Shown here one piece after another: positions 6,571-17,015 of a DNA stretch of 28,345 nt. The stretch's first letter is position 1. Each line of letters opens with the position of its first letter. The stretch comes from RGIG3009 sp045601465 (GTDB lineage: Bacteria > Bacillota > Clostridia > Oscillospirales > Acutalibacteraceae), in contig JAZRZU010000068.1 of the NCBI GenBank assembly GCA_045601465.1, positions 1 through 28,345 of the forward strand. Direction: 5' to 3'. The position numbers and the translations under genes are program-made. The notes beneath the pieces are model-generated. The model was not told the DNA's origin. It did not search any database and saw nothing but the letters and a program-made list of their open reading frames with translations.

Positions 6571-8055
6571 ATGAACGAACAATCAACGCCTTTATCTTGC
6601 CAATTACTTGAAACCCTGAACACCTTGAAAGAAACCTTTGCAAGCAGTTCGGATCTGGTAATACGACCGATTACGGTGGCGGGATACCAAGCGGCGGTGG
6701 TCAGTATTGAAGGCATGATCGACCGTCATATGATGACCAATGCGGTGATGATACCGTTATCCAACATGTCAGACAGCTACGATACGCCCGAGGCGGCTAT
6801 GCGGGATATCGAGTTTTCTGTGTTGGGATTTGTGGATTTACTGCGTGCCGATACCATTGAACAGTTATCCGAGTTGATCGTATCGGGATTTGCGGCGGTG
6901 CTGTTGGATGGCGTGGAGTATGCCGTCCTCGGCGGTTTACAGGCTTTTATGATCCGCAGTATCAACGAGCCATCCACCGAGGTGGGGGTGCGGGGTTCCC
7001 GTGAAGGATTCACCGAGGCGATCCGTGTCAATATTTCGATGATACGTCGTCGTTTAAAAAGCCCCAAACTTACCTTTGAGATGATGCAGGTAGGTAGTGA
7101 GAGCAAAACGGCGGTGTGCTTATGCTATATGCGAGGACGGGTGTCGGAGGCGTTGCTTTCACAGGTACGGCGCCGTTTGACCGACTGTCCGTTGGACATG
7201 GTATTGGAGTCGGGATATTTGCAGCCGTTTTTAGAAGGGCGGCATCGTTCGGTATTTACCGGTGTTGATGTTACCGAACGTCCCGATACGCTGTGCGGAA
7301 AAGTGGCGGAAGGACGTATCGGTGTTTTGGTGGACGGCACGCCGTTTGTATTGGTGGTACCCTTTTTGTTTGCGGAGCATTTTCAGTCGATGGATGATTA
7401 TACCGGGCATCCCGTATATGCCAGTTTTATCCGTCTTATCAAATACATTGCCTTTTTTGTGAGTCTGTTGTTACCGGGTTTGTATGTGGCGATTGGGACG
7501 CACCACCCCGAAATATTGCCGCAGCAGCTTTTATTATCGTTTATCAATTCGGCACGTTCCACACCCTTTTCCTTGATGCCGGAAGCATTGTTGATTCATT
7601 TTTTATTTGAGATCATGCGGGAGGCGGGACTGCGCTTCCCCAAATCGGTCGGTCCGGCGGTGAGCATTGTCAGCGCCTTGGTCATCGGTGAATCGGTCGT
7701 GCGGGCAGGTTTGGTGGGTGCGCCGATGGTGATCATCGTAGCTCTCACATCCATCAGCGCTTTTGTCATTCCGAGCTTATATGGCAGTACGGCAGTGCTT
7801 CGCTTTGCGTTTATTATACTAGGCGGAACGGTTGGACTGTATGGTGTGCTATTGGGTTTATTATTGTTAATGTGTAGCCTGTGCAGTGTGGAGATCCACG
7901 GTATTCCGGTGACGGCTCCCATTACACCGTTTAGCTTTAAAGCCATGCGGGATGTTTTTGTCCGTTTGGATTGGCGACGGTTATCCCGCCATCGTTTTTT
8001 AGTGCAAAACGTTGTGGGGTCTACGCTTAAAGACGGGGAGGAGGAAGTACCATGA
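6571..8055 (+). CDS. GerA-family spore germinant receptor, A subunit
   Basis: A subunit of a nutrient germinant receptor in the inner spore membrane. The 494-residue protein has a soluble N-terminal part (to about residue 285) and a C-terminal membrane part with about five spans. Family signatures include EGMIDRHMMTNAVMIPL near 50, a VRGSREGF-type sequence near 145, SLLLPGLYVAIGTHHPE at about 295-312 and the PFS(L)MPEALLIHFLFEIMREAG block near 335. Length is normal for the family. It starts 69 bases from the divergent DUF421 gene; the ribosome binding site is weak (GGTGATGAAAG). The stop overlaps the start of the next gene (ATGA), so all three subunits should be made together. The germinant cannot be deduced. 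Confidence 0.95.
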   Translation: MNEQSTPLSCQLLETLNTLKETFASSSDLVIRPITVAGYQAAVVSIEGMIDRHMMTNAVMIPLSNMSDSYDTPEAAMRDIEFSVLGFVDLLRADTIEQLSELIVSGFAAVLLDGVEYAVLGGLQAFMIRSINEPSTEVGVRGSREGFTEAIRVNISMIRRRLKSPKLTFEMMQVGSESKTAVCLCYMRGRVSEALLSQVRRRLTDCPLDMVLESGYLQPFLEGRHRSVFTGVDVTERPDTLCGKVAEGRIGVLVDGTPFVLVVPFLFAEHFQSMDDYTGHPVYASFIRLIKYIAFFVSLLLPGLYVAIGTHHPEILPQQLLLSFINSARSTPFSLMPEALLIHFLFEIMREAGLRFPKSVGPAVSIVSALVIGESVVRAGLVGAPMVIIVALTSISAFVIPSLYGSTAVLRFAFIILGGTVGLYGVLLGLLLLMCSLCSVEIHGIPVTAPITPFSFKAMRDVFVRLDWRRLSRHRFLVQNVVGSTLKDGEEEVP

Positions 8056-9107
8056 AAACGGCGCACATCAGCGCTGGGCAATTTTTTTGTATCTTGCTGG
8101 CAGGTCGGTTGTCGAATTGTTTACTATTACCATCCGACAGCGTACATGCGCTTTCGGTGCCGGATCTCATTGGGGTAACATTGGGGAATGCCGTGTTACT
8201 GTTTTTCTTGATTCTCCCCACCGCATGGACGCTGCGCCATGGCGACAAAACGCTGACCGAATGTGTGACTGCCTGCTCACCACTTTGGGGGAAGGTAGTG
8301 GGGTTCGCATACGTATTGGCAAGTCTATTTATCTTGTATCTGGATATGTTGCAATTTGAAAGATTTGCCGGTGGAACGGTGCATGCTGAGTTTTCGGTTC
8401 CGCTGCTCATTGTATTGGTGAGTTTAGCCGGTTTTTTAGCAGCATTTTACGGTATACAAGCGCTCGGCCGTACCGCAGCCATTTTAACGGTTGTTGGTGT
8501 TGTTACGCTTGTTTTGCTTGGTGCATTGGTATTTCCTCGTATGAAACTTTTGCATTTTCCGCCGGCTGTATGGAGTGGATTTCCGACGATGATGCGTCAG
8601 ATCCTCAAAGAACTGCCCCGTACCGCCGAGATCGTGGCGGTGGGGGCATTGTATCCGTGTGTTAAGGGCAAGATACTCAAATCCTATACCGGTTTTATTA
8701 CGGCTACGGCGGCGCTTACGTTGTTCGTTTGTTTGGTTACCACGGGTGTACTGGGCGACTATGCCGGTATGACCGAATACCCGTTTTATACCGCTGTGAT
8801 TGCGGGCACAATGCATTTTTCTCCGGATTTGTTGGTGGTTGTGTTATGGTTAGGTACTTTTTTTGCCCGAGTTGCTTTATTTGGAGCCGTGTATCTGGAC
8901 CATATCCACCGCTTGTTCGGCAATCGTGCAGGGCTTCCCGCCATCGGCATTGGCACGGCGGTTTTGGTAGCGGCGGTATTGGTGTCGCAAATGGCGCCTG
9001 TGGGATTATGGAAGATCGTGACGGTGGTATACGGCGGTGTGTTAGCGGTATTTTGTATCGGAATCCCGCTTGTCTTTGCCAAAGGGGGGGAACGGACATG
9101 CGGATGA
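8052..9107 (+). CDS. GerB-family germinant receptor, B subunit
   Basis: A 351-residue polytopic protein with about ten hydrophobic spans, the layout of GerAB-type subunits, which belong to the amino acid-polyamine-organocation transporter fold and are thought to bind or pass the germinant. It begins MKTAHISAGQFFCILLAGRL, typical of the family. GGGGAGGAGG at 8036-8045 is a strong ribosome binding site inside gerA, and the start overlaps the gerA stop by four bases. Its own end overlaps the C subunit by 10 bases. Loss of either overlap would break the fixed order A-B-C seen in most ger operons, so this looks like an intact operon. Confidence 0.94.
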   Translation: MKTAHISAGQFFCILLAGRLSNCLLLPSDSVHALSVPDLIGVTLGNAVLLFFLILPTAWTLRHGDKTLTECVTACSPLWGKVVGFAYVLASLFILYLDMLQFERFAGGTVHAEFSVPLLIVLVSLAGFLAAFYGIQALGRTAAILTVVGVVTLVLLGALVFPRMKLLHFPPAVWSGFPTMMRQILKELPRTAEIVAVGALYPCVKGKILKSYTGFITATAALTLFVCLVTTGVLGDYAGMTEYPFYTAVIAGTMHFSPDLLVVVLWLGTFFARVALFGAVYLDHIHRLFGNRAGLPAIGIGTAVLVAAVLVSQMAPVGLWKIVTVVYGGVLAVFCIGIPLVFAKGGERTCG

Positions 9108-10123
9108 TTGCCGTATTGTTGGTTATGACGTTGTTATCGGGCTGTACCACGCAAACGGCTTTTCGAGAACAGGTGGTGGTGACGGCTATCGGTATCCATC
9201 AGCAAGAGGGGACGGCTACCGTGTCCGTACAGGCGGTGGATACGTTGAAAACCGCTGCCAATTTGGCAGAACAGGAGGGAACAGCTACCGCCGTGTATAC
9301 GGCGCAGGGCGAATCGGTGTCGGCGGCTCTTCATGCTTTCTTGCAAGAGGCGGGGCGGGAGGCAACCATTTTACAAAACCAATTGGTTGCCGTGAGTGAG
9401 GATACCTGTCGGTCGGGTTCCTTGTTTGATAGTGTGGATTATCTGACCCGCCATCGAGCTGGGCAGTTGCGTGTGCCCATCGTGATTGTGACAAATCCGC
9501 CCGCTGAACTGTTGGCATGTCAGTCGGGAAATGACGCCATCCCCATTCATGCACTGGTAAGTATGTTGCAAGAAGGGGCGGGTTGGGGCGTCAATATCCG
9601 CCGCACGCTGTTAGACGTCATGCTGGCGGAATCGGGTATGTCGGATATGGTGTTGCCGAGGATAACGGTGGTGGATAAAGTCCCCACCCCGTCAGGAGTG
9701 GCCTTGTTCCGAAATGGCAGGATCGTAGGGCAACTGGACGATGGAAAGACGATGGCGCTGGCGGTATTGGCGGATGAAGCAAAACGGGTTCTGTATACCG
9801 AAAACGGCGTTACCTACGAGGTGGTATTGCGTGGCACCGCCGTTAACATTCAACAGCAAGAGGATACGTTTACGTATCGCTTTACGGTACAAGGACGGGT
9901 AAACATGGTGGAAAAGGAGCAGAACAGCCCTGTCGAAATTGAACGGGTCAAGCGTTGGTTGACGCAGCAATGCGAACAAACCTTGCAAACGTTGGATACG
10001 GTGGATTGCGATGCATTGGGGTTGTCCCGCCGCACAGCGTGTGCTTTTCATAATACCACGCAAAAAACGGTCCGGTCACAACTGGCAGGTTATGACAAGA
10101 CCGTTTTGGTAGAATTGGATTAA
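9098..10123 (+). CDS. GerC-family germinant receptor lipoprotein
   Basis: The C subunit is a lipoprotein on the outer face of the spore inner membrane. The 341-residue product opens with a signal peptide and lipobox LSGC, cysteine at residue 16, followed by REQVVVTAIGIHQQEGT, the beta-strand opening typical of Ger(x)C proteins. The C-terminal half contains the Spore_GerAC fold with its final VELD. ATG 9098 is used because it follows a GGGGGGG run (9084-9090); an in-frame ATG at 9104 is possible. The long frame beginning at 8729 reads through gerB in another phase and is not the start. At 341 residues it is somewhat shorter than many relatives. Its stop overlaps the convergent addA stop by four bases. 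Confidence 0.92.
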   Translation: MRMIAVLLVMTLLSGCTTQTAFREQVVVTAIGIHQQEGTATVSVQAVDTLKTAANLAEQEGTATAVYTAQGESVSAALHAFLQEAGREATILQNQLVAVSEDTCRSGSLFDSVDYLTRHRAGQLRVPIVIVTNPPAELLACQSGNDAIPIHALVSMLQEGAGWGVNIRRTLLDVMLAESGMSDMVLPRITVVDKVPTPSGVALFRNGRIVGQLDDGKTMALAVLADEAKRVLYTENGVTYEVVLRGTAVNIQQQEDTFTYRFTVQGRVNMVEKEQNSPVEIERVKRWLTQQCEQTLQTLDTVDCDALGLSRRTACAFHNTTQKTVRSQLAGYDKTVLVELD

Positions 10124-13100
10124 AGCGAGATGGTTTGTCCGAGCGCAAATGAATACAGGTAACATTCCCGTACAGGTTTATTGAAAACGGTAGCAAGCGC
10201 ACGGGCGTAGATTGACAGTTGGGCGGTATAGCGTTTACGCAGTTCGTCGGCGCTTTTCACGTGGTCGGTTTTATAGTCCACGATCACCAATCCGCCGTCT
10301 TCTTCAAATACGCAGTCGGCGATTCCCTGTATCACCACCGTTTCGTCAGCGTCGGTGACGGAGGGGTCGTGTATGCTTGCCGGTTCAGATAAGGTAAAGG
10401 GTACTTCACGCCATAACTGAGCAGCCCCTTGCATTCGGCTATATAACTCGCTTGCAAAAAATGCGCTTAACCGTTTGCGGTCCAGCGATTCGGCTTGTGC
10501 CGTGGACAGGAATTGTTGTGCAGTGAGGCGGGCGATCTCGTCCTCCACCGACATAGCGGCTGATGCATAATCGGCAAACTGCATAAAGGCATGCATGGCG
10601 GTGCCACGTTCCGCAGGGGTAAGCCCGGATGCCGTCATAAACGACGGGCGGGCATGGGCAACGAAATCTGTATGAGAGGTACTATTGCTTTCGGATGCCG
10701 CTAGCTTACTGGGAATGCGGGACAATGCTTCGTGCGGATAGGTATAGGCCATACGCTCCAACAGAATACGTACGATCTCGTCGCTCGGCGGTTCAGCGAT
10801 TACTTGCGGTGGTGATTCCACAGCCGCTTGTCCTGGTGCACAGAAGGCGATATCGATGGGTTCGGTGGACGGTAATACGACCGTTTCGGACACCCCCGCT
10901 CGTTGCCGTAGTTCCTGAGCGCTTGGGTGACGCAATAACGCCGATAACAACCAGTCGCTCATGGAGGACGACTCCCGTATGACGGGGGTAGGCAGGACGG
11001 GATTGTTGTCCAGTACGGCACCCAGCGTACCCAAACGGCGGTCGGGGTTTTGCAGTGTCATCACCAAAAATAGTTTTTCACGGGCACGGGTCATTGCCAC
11101 GTATAAAACACGCAGTTCTTCTGCACGGTCATCATCCACCTGAGTCAGCATGAGTCCTTGACGGGGGAGAGTAACGTGGCGGGCAAGGGTGACGGGGTCA
11201 CGCAGATTCATACCGGCACCGTATTTGGAATGAAGCAACAGATCGGCTTTGGTGTTTTCTCGGTTGAATTCGTTGGCAAGGCCTGCCAAAAACACTACCG
11301 GGAATTCCAACCCTTTGGAGCCGTGAATACTCATGATGCGTACGGCATTTTCAGCATGTGCGGCGGCACCGGGCAAGGAAATACCTTGTTCTTGCAGACG
11401 GTCTATGTGTCGTAAAAAGACGGATAATCCACGGAATCCGCCCTGTTCGAAACGGGCGCATTGTTCGTATAACAACCGCAAATTTTCCGCACGGTTGTCA
11501 CCGCCGAACCGAGCACGCAACAACTCCGGCAAGGCCAGATCTTCGTATAAGCGGCTGACCAGACGGTCTACCGTTAACAAGGCAGAGAGCTGACGATAGT
11601 GGTTGAGCGTATCCACAAAATCGGTGCACCGTTTTGCCAAAAACGCATTGCTGTGATGGCGGGCGGTACATACGGCCATATATAATGGCACGTTGGTGTG
11701 ACCGATACGCAATGTCGCCAGGTCATCGGGTGAAAAGCCAAACAGCGGTGAAAGCATCACCGAGGTTAAGGCAATATCTTGTAAGGGATTGTCAATACAA
11801 CGTAATAATGATAAGGCTAAACGGATCTCCGCTGCCTCAAAGAACCCGTTGGCGGTTGTGGAGACCGCCGGGATGCCGTAGGCGAGCAAGGTGTCACGGT
11901 AGGCATCGGCATGCGATTTGTGATTACGTAATAAAATACAACAATCGTCATACCGCAAGGCACGGGTACCCTCTTTATCCGAAACCGTAAATGAGTTTTT
12001 GAGAGCCAGCAGTTTTTCCGCAATCACCTGTGCCTCGGCGCAGTCTTTGTGCAGTTCACTTTTGTCGTATTGCGTACCGTCCACGATCAAGCAAGCGGTG
12101 TTGCATGCTTCCGGTTGTTCTGTCGGCGGATAGACGGCAGAGCAGACCAATTCTTCTCGTTCATCGTACGTAAGTCCACCCAGCTCGGCAGACATGATTT
12201 GACGGAAAACAAAATTGACCGCTTCGGTAACCGATTGTCGGCTGCGGAAATTGTTGCCCAGGGTAATGGTACCGGGATAGCGGTTGCCGTCAAAGGGTGG
12301 ATAGGCATTGCGCCGATTGATAAACAATTCCGGCATAGCTTTACGGAATGCATAGATACTTTGTTTAACGTCGCCGACTAAAAACAGATTCTCCTCATTG
12401 CGGGATAAGGCGACAAACAAAGCATCCTGTACAGCGTTGGTATCTTGGTATTCATCCACCAAAATTTCGTCAAATCGTTCGGATAATTCTCGGGCAAGCG
12501 GGGTGGGGATCCGTTGTCCCTGTTCATCGTAAACCGTGAGTAACGACAGCGCAAAATGTTCAATATCGTTGAAATCCAACAGGTTGGCAGCACGCTTTTT
12601 CTCGGAAAATACCGTGGTAAAATACCGCACCATATCGTACAGTACCCGAATATACCGTGCAGAGCGTTTTAAATCAGCAAGGCACGATTTTTCGGTGCCG
12701 CAGTCATACGAGAGTAGTTTTTTAAATATCGACTTTACCTCGGCACGCAGGTCGTTAATGCGTATCTTCGCCGCTTCCTGTTCGCATCCCTTTGCGGCAC
12801 CGACTCGTGCTTGCGAAAAGCTGTTAATGCCGTCAAACAACGCATCCCATTGTCCCTTTATGGCACATTCTTTGAGGTGGTCGACCATGGCGGCATCCTC
12901 TTGCAAAGAGGGGGTGTATTTTTCAACCAACACGTTATCGGTTGCGGCGGTTTCGATTGCCACCGCATACAATCGCTCGCATTGTTCCAACAATTGTGTG
13001 ATCTGTGACAGCACCAGTTGTCCCCAAACGGTATTGGCTACTGTTTCCGACTGTTCATAAAAAGCGGCGGTATCGCACAACCAACGTTCGGGGTCGGGGT

Positions 13101-13656
13101 AAGATTGAATAAAATGGTAGATGGTTTCGACGGCGGCGGCAAGCCGTGCGTCATTTTTTCCGTTGGTGAGCATGGCGGAGAGTGACTCAAAATCGGGAGC
13201 GTTTTGCTCATAAAAATGTAACAGGGTATCCTGTAACGCATCCTTTTGCAAGAGTAACAGTTGTTGTTCGTCCGCAATTTTGAACTGCGGGGAGATGCCC
13301 AGTGTGTGGAAATTCTCCCGCACTAAATTGGCGCAAAAGCTGTCGATGGTGCAGATGTCGGCGCGGGGTAACAGCAGTTGCTGCCGCTGTAAGCGCAGAT
13401 TATCGGGATGGGCGGCTATCTGTTCGGACAGTACTTTTGAAAGCCGTTGCCGCATTTGTGCGGCGGCGGCTTTGGTAAAGGTGACCACCAATAAGCGGTC
13501 GAGATCGATCGGCTTTGCGATATCGGTGATACGTTGCACGATGCGTTCCACCAACACGGTGGTTTTGCCTGAGCCCGCAGCAGCGGATACCAGCAGGGTA
13601 CCGCCGTGGCAGTGAATACAATGCAACTGTTCGGGGGTCCAAGAAGGGCTACTCAT
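10120..13656 (-). CDS. addA: AddA, helicase-nuclease subunit A
   Basis: AddA is the 3'-5' helicase and one of two nucleases in AddAB, which resects double-strand breaks up to a Chi site and loads RecA. The 1178-residue protein has a Q motif (W6-Q10), Walker A AAGSGKT at 26-32, the helicase box LVDEYQDTN in the middle, SIHGSKGLEFPVV and YVAMTRAREKLFLV further on, and a RecB-type nuclease domain at the C terminus with IQGIADCVFE and VDYKTD (D1127 and K1129 are likely metal-site residues). The start overlaps the addB stop by eight bases, so the pair is co-translated. It ends by overlapping gerC, transcribed from the other strand, by four bases with no terminator between. Confidence 0.97.
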   Translation of the reverse strand: MSSPSWTPEQLHCIHCHGGTLLVSAAAGSGKTTVLVERIVQRITDIAKPIDLDRLLVVTFTKAAAAQMRQRLSKVLSEQIAAHPDNLRLQRQQLLLPRADICTIDSFCANLVRENFHTLGISPQFKIADEQQLLLLQKDALQDTLLHFYEQNAPDFESLSAMLTNGKNDARLAAAVETIYHFIQSYPDPERWLCDTAAFYEQSETVANTVWGQLVLSQITQLLEQCERLYAVAIETAATDNVLVEKYTPSLQEDAAMVDHLKECAIKGQWDALFDGINSFSQARVGAAKGCEQEAAKIRINDLRAEVKSIFKKLLSYDCGTEKSCLADLKRSARYIRVLYDMVRYFTTVFSEKKRAANLLDFNDIEHFALSLLTVYDEQGQRIPTPLARELSERFDEILVDEYQDTNAVQDALFVALSRNEENLFLVGDVKQSIYAFRKAMPELFINRRNAYPPFDGNRYPGTITLGNNFRSRQSVTEAVNFVFRQIMSAELGGLTYDEREELVCSAVYPPTEQPEACNTACLIVDGTQYDKSELHKDCAEAQVIAEKLLALKNSFTVSDKEGTRALRYDDCCILLRNHKSHADAYRDTLLAYGIPAVSTTANGFFEAAEIRLALSLLRCIDNPLQDIALTSVMLSPLFGFSPDDLATLRIGHTNVPLYMAVCTARHHSNAFLAKRCTDFVDTLNHYRQLSALLTVDRLVSRLYEDLALPELLRARFGGDNRAENLRLLYEQCARFEQGGFRGLSVFLRHIDRLQEQGISLPGAAAHAENAVRIMSIHGSKGLEFPVVFLAGLANEFNRENTKADLLLHSKYGAGMNLRDPVTLARHVTLPRQGLMLTQVDDDRAEELRVLYVAMTRAREKLFLVMTLQNPDRRLGTLGAVLDNNPVLPTPVIRESSSMSDWLLSALLRHPSAQELRQRAGVSETVVLPSTEPIDIAFCAPGQAAVESPPQVIAEPPSDEIVRILLERMAYTYPHEALSRIPSKLAASESNSTSHTDFVAHARPSFMTASGLTPAERGTAMHAFMQFADYASAAMSVEDEIARLTAQQFLSTAQAESLDRKRLSAFFASELYSRMQGAAQLWREVPFTLSEPASIHDPSVTDADETVVIQGIADCVFEEDGGLVIVDYKTDHVKSADELRKRYTAQLSIYARALATVFNKPVRECYLYSFALGQTISL

Positions 13657-16600
13657 CGTACTCCTCCTTTTCCAAATCGTTCAAAGCTTCCGCCAAACTG
13701 CGTTTAGCAATGTCCCGTACCGGGTCACCGGTTTCGTGGCAACAAATGTCATGATAGGGGCAATAGAGGCATCCGTTCATCTCACCGCCGGTAGGCAGTA
13801 CATCGATGGCACCACGGTGCAGATGATCCGCCATATCGGTCAGTAACCGTTGGATGTGACGGCGGATCTGCCCAAACTGTTCCAAAGAGGCAAGCGAGGA
13901 GGCTTGACTGAACTCACCGGATTTTAGTACCGAAGCGGGGATGAATACACCCGCCAGGTCTGCTTCCATCGCTTTTAAAATATTGGGATCATCGATCAAC
14001 AACCCGTTCATCTTCATAACTTTTAAGCGTTTGAGTTCCAGCGTATCCTCCGGCAGGTCACGGTCGATCTTGACCACAGGCAGTTGCGCCGGCAGATATA
14101 AGATACCGGCGGGGGAGGTCGTGCCGTAACGTGCCTGACCGTTTTCGCAGATGGAAAACAGGTAGATGAGCATTTGCAAATTCAAACCGCCCAACACTTC
14201 CGAAAGATCGAAGGTTTTGGTGCCGGTTTTATAATCAATAATACGGATGTAAGCGGTGTCGCCCTCACGGAAAACGTCTACACGGTCCACCGTTCCCTGT
14301 ACCTGAATGGTACTGCCGTCGGGGGTTTTTAATATCCAAGGCGGGATTCCGTTTCCGTTTTCATCGGTTCGACCGATGGGCAACTCATAGTCTACGGGTG
14401 CAAAACGGCTGTCCCGTAGTTCTGCGACGACCCGCCACATCAATTCTTCACAGAATCGAATGAGATGGGTCATGAGGCCACGGAATCGGCTGTCCGCATT
14501 GGCAAGACCACCCATGTATTCTTCTACGTAAGCTTCCACCGCTGTGGTCACGTCGTTGTGTATGGTTTCTTTTGTGCAAGCGGTGTATCCCTGCTTGGCA
14601 TATACTGGCAACAAAATACTCATGATATAGTGGGTCAACGTTCCCGCCTCGGCGGCACCGAGTACCGCACGGTTACGAGGCTTGATACGTAATCCGTACT
14701 GACAAAAATACGCAAAGCGGCAACGATGATAGGTTTCCACCTGAGTGGGGGATAGCCGCAGATTTTTACCGAACAGACGGCGAGCCAACGTGCGGTCTTG
14801 GATGGAAAAGCCCTCTTCGGCACGTTGTAAAGCCTTTATCCGTCCGGAAAATTCCGGCAGGTCGGCAAAAACAGCACGATAGGAGGCGCCGAGTGGTGTG
14901 TTTTCCCGCCACAAAGATGAAAGGGTGGTAAAGGCATCCGCTGCTGATTCGCTGAGACCGTCACAGGGGGCGCCTTTGCGGTGGTTCGGCAGAATGGTTT
15001 TTACCGTATCCACCAAAACAGAGGGCTGCTGCTCCTCGCCGTTTGCAACCCCAACGTAGGAAATATACAAGCGTTCACTGGGAGCGGCAAGCGCCGTATA
15101 CGCATAAAAACGTTCCTCCATGGAACGATGGTCAGCATCGTCCATCATCGGCAATCCCGCCGTGATCAACTGCTGCCGTTCACGGTTACATAACAGGCCG
15201 CCTGTCTGCGGATAAGCGGGAAATACCCCTTCATTAGCACCCAAGATAAACACCGTTTTGGGGGCGGTGTATCGAATACGGTCGGCAGCGCCGAAGTTGA
15301 CGCCGTCCAGGGTGGGCGGGATGCTGCCCAGATCGGCGGAGGATACCGCCAAATGCCATAAATTCGCAAATTGGCGTATGGTGCAGGGGGTGGGGAGTGC
15401 GGCAAATTTATCCAACAAGTCAACAGCATATTCCCAGATTCGTGCTTGCTGGTCGGCAAGCGCCTGTTCACCGCAGGCTTTGAGTCGTGCAACCGATAAG
15501 CGAACGGCACGGGGGATACGCAATTCTTGCAAGAAAGACCAGACTGCCGTTGCAAATTCTTTGCCGGTACGGGTGTCCGACAAGCGTGTTTGCAGATGCA
15601 TAAGCGGTTCTGCCAGGCGGCGGCGCAAAAGATTCAAGTATGCCAATCGTTTTTGGGAACGAGCATCCGTTTTTGCGTTCATGCCGTTGGGGTGGGCGGT
15701 AAAGGGGAGTTTCCATTGTTTTCCCCGAATATTCCATAAAAACACGTAATTTTCCAATAAAGCACCCGAGGAAGCGGAAAAACCGGTCAATCCTGTTTTG
15801 ACAAGACGTAAAATGTCCGCACTGTCCCAACCGTCCACTGCTGCAAGTGCGGATTCGATTAAGGTGATCAAAGGTTTTGTCAGAATCGGCTCACGCATAT
15901 CCATGGTACAGGGTAAGCCTTCCCGACGCAGTGCCGATTCCAGTAAATCGGCATACGCAGCCGTATCCCGAACGACCACGGTGAACTCACGGCAATACCC
16001 GCCCTCTTCACGAAGCAGACGGCGGATCTCACGTGCGGCGGTACGACATTCTTCGGCACGGTCGGTACACGGGGTGATACACACCTCATCGGCGTTACCG
16101 TCATAGGCGGTGGCGGATGGAGTGAAAGCGGCGGCTTCCAACGCTGCCAAAGCCGCCTGGTTGGTGCGGCGGTTTTCGGTCAGATATTGTACCGGCGCAA
16201 TCGGTACGTGGTGTCGGGATGCAGCGTCCCGTAATCGTACCGCCGTGCGGGAAGCCGTAGAAAAACGTTCCGGTAAAACCGACGGCGTAGCCGTATCGGT
16301 GCAAAGACAAACGGTCATTTGCGCCACACGGGGGAGTAAACGTTCCAGTACCAACATTTCTTGCTCGGTAAAGCCGCTGAAAGAATCGATATATAGGTTG
16401 GCACCGTCAAACAAACCACATTCATGTAGCCTGTCTGCCAGTACCGTCAAGGTATCCTGCGGATCGGTCAAAGCGGATTGTTTGATCAATGCCTCATATG
16501 TTCCGAAAATGAGGGACATTTCTTCCGCTTTGGAGCGTAAAACACCAACGGGAAGCGTGTTGGCTGTTTTGAAAAGTACGTCAGGTGTGATGGCGCACTG

Positions 16601-16984
16601 CTTACACTCGGTTGAAAAATCCAGCAAGTCACGCAGATAATCGGGGTTGTCCACCTGCCGCCGATACAGCGAAAGCGAATCGGCTATGCTGTGAACGGCT
16701 TGATGCATGAGCAACAGCGACATGGTGGTATCCATGCGCTTTTCGGTGATGCCACCGATTTGACGAAAAACGGTGTCGGCTAAGCGGGTGAAACTCAATA
16801 CCTGTACCCGTTGGGATAAAATCGGTCCGAATTCCGCTAACAAGCGGCGTTCATTATCAAACGATGCTTGTTCCGGCACCAACAAAATCAGCGGAGTGGT
16901 GCTGTTTTTGGCGGCTTCATGCATGGCGGCATAAAGTGCCGTCGTTTTGCCGGAGCCTGAACGGCCGAGTATGAGTTGTAACAT
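13649..16984 (-). CDS. addB: AddB, helicase-nuclease subunit B
   Basis: AddB partners AddA, contributes the second nuclease and recognises Chi. The 1111-residue protein has Walker A GRSGSGKT at 7-14, a degenerate helicase region, and a C-terminal nuclease with VQGTVDRVDVF and IIDYKTGTKTF. The cysteines expected for the AddB iron-sulfur cluster are all present: C755 (in ETYHRCRFAYF) and C1072, C1075 and C1081 (CLYCPYHDIC). AAGGAGG stands 7 bases before the start. cotH lies 31 bases upstream in the same direction with no terminator, so addB and addA probably share a transcript with the lamin-tail and CotH genes. The protein looks complete. Confidence 0.96.
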   Translation of the reverse strand: MLQLILGRSGSGKTTALYAAMHEAAKNSTTPLILLVPEQASFDNERRLLAEFGPILSQRVQVLSFTRLADTVFRQIGGITEKRMDTTMSLLLMHQAVHSIADSLSLYRRQVDNPDYLRDLLDFSTECKQCAITPDVLFKTANTLPVGVLRSKAEEMSLIFGTYEALIKQSALTDPQDTLTVLADRLHECGLFDGANLYIDSFSGFTEQEMLVLERLLPRVAQMTVCLCTDTATPSVLPERFSTASRTAVRLRDAASRHHVPIAPVQYLTENRRTNQAALAALEAAAFTPSATAYDGNADEVCITPCTDRAEECRTAAREIRRLLREEGGYCREFTVVVRDTAAYADLLESALRREGLPCTMDMREPILTKPLITLIESALAAVDGWDSADILRLVKTGLTGFSASSGALLENYVFLWNIRGKQWKLPFTAHPNGMNAKTDARSQKRLAYLNLLRRRLAEPLMHLQTRLSDTRTGKEFATAVWSFLQELRIPRAVRLSVARLKACGEQALADQQARIWEYAVDLLDKFAALPTPCTIRQFANLWHLAVSSADLGSIPPTLDGVNFGAADRIRYTAPKTVFILGANEGVFPAYPQTGGLLCNRERQQLITAGLPMMDDADHRSMEERFYAYTALAAPSERLYISYVGVANGEEQQPSVLVDTVKTILPNHRKGAPCDGLSESAADAFTTLSSLWRENTPLGASYRAVFADLPEFSGRIKALQRAEEGFSIQDRTLARRLFGKNLRLSPTQVETYHRCRFAYFCQYGLRIKPRNRAVLGAAEAGTLTHYIMSILLPVYAKQGYTACTKETIHNDVTTAVEAYVEEYMGGLANADSRFRGLMTHLIRFCEELMWRVVAELRDSRFAPVDYELPIGRTDENGNGIPPWILKTPDGSTIQVQGTVDRVDVFREGDTAYIRIIDYKTGTKTFDLSEVLGGLNLQMLIYLFSICENGQARYGTTSPAGILYLPAQLPVVKIDRDLPEDTLELKRLKVMKMNGLLIDDPNILKAMEADLAGVFIPASVLKSGEFSQASSLASLEQFGQIRRHIQRLLTDMADHLHRGAIDVLPTGGEMNGCLYCPYHDICCHETGDPVRDIAKRSLAEALNDLEKEEYDE

Positions 16985-17015
16985 ACAGCATCCTCCTTGT
17001 TAATGTGATAGGTGT

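Noticed and set aside
8729..9097. N-terminal extension of the GerC frame
   Set aside because: It is an out-of-frame reading of gerB; the lipoprotein signal and ribosome binding site place the start at 9098.
12378..12593. Overlapping minus- and plus-strand frames within addA and addB (many of 60-170 codons)
   Set aside because: All are shadows of addA/addB in other frames with no ribosome binding sites or family features.
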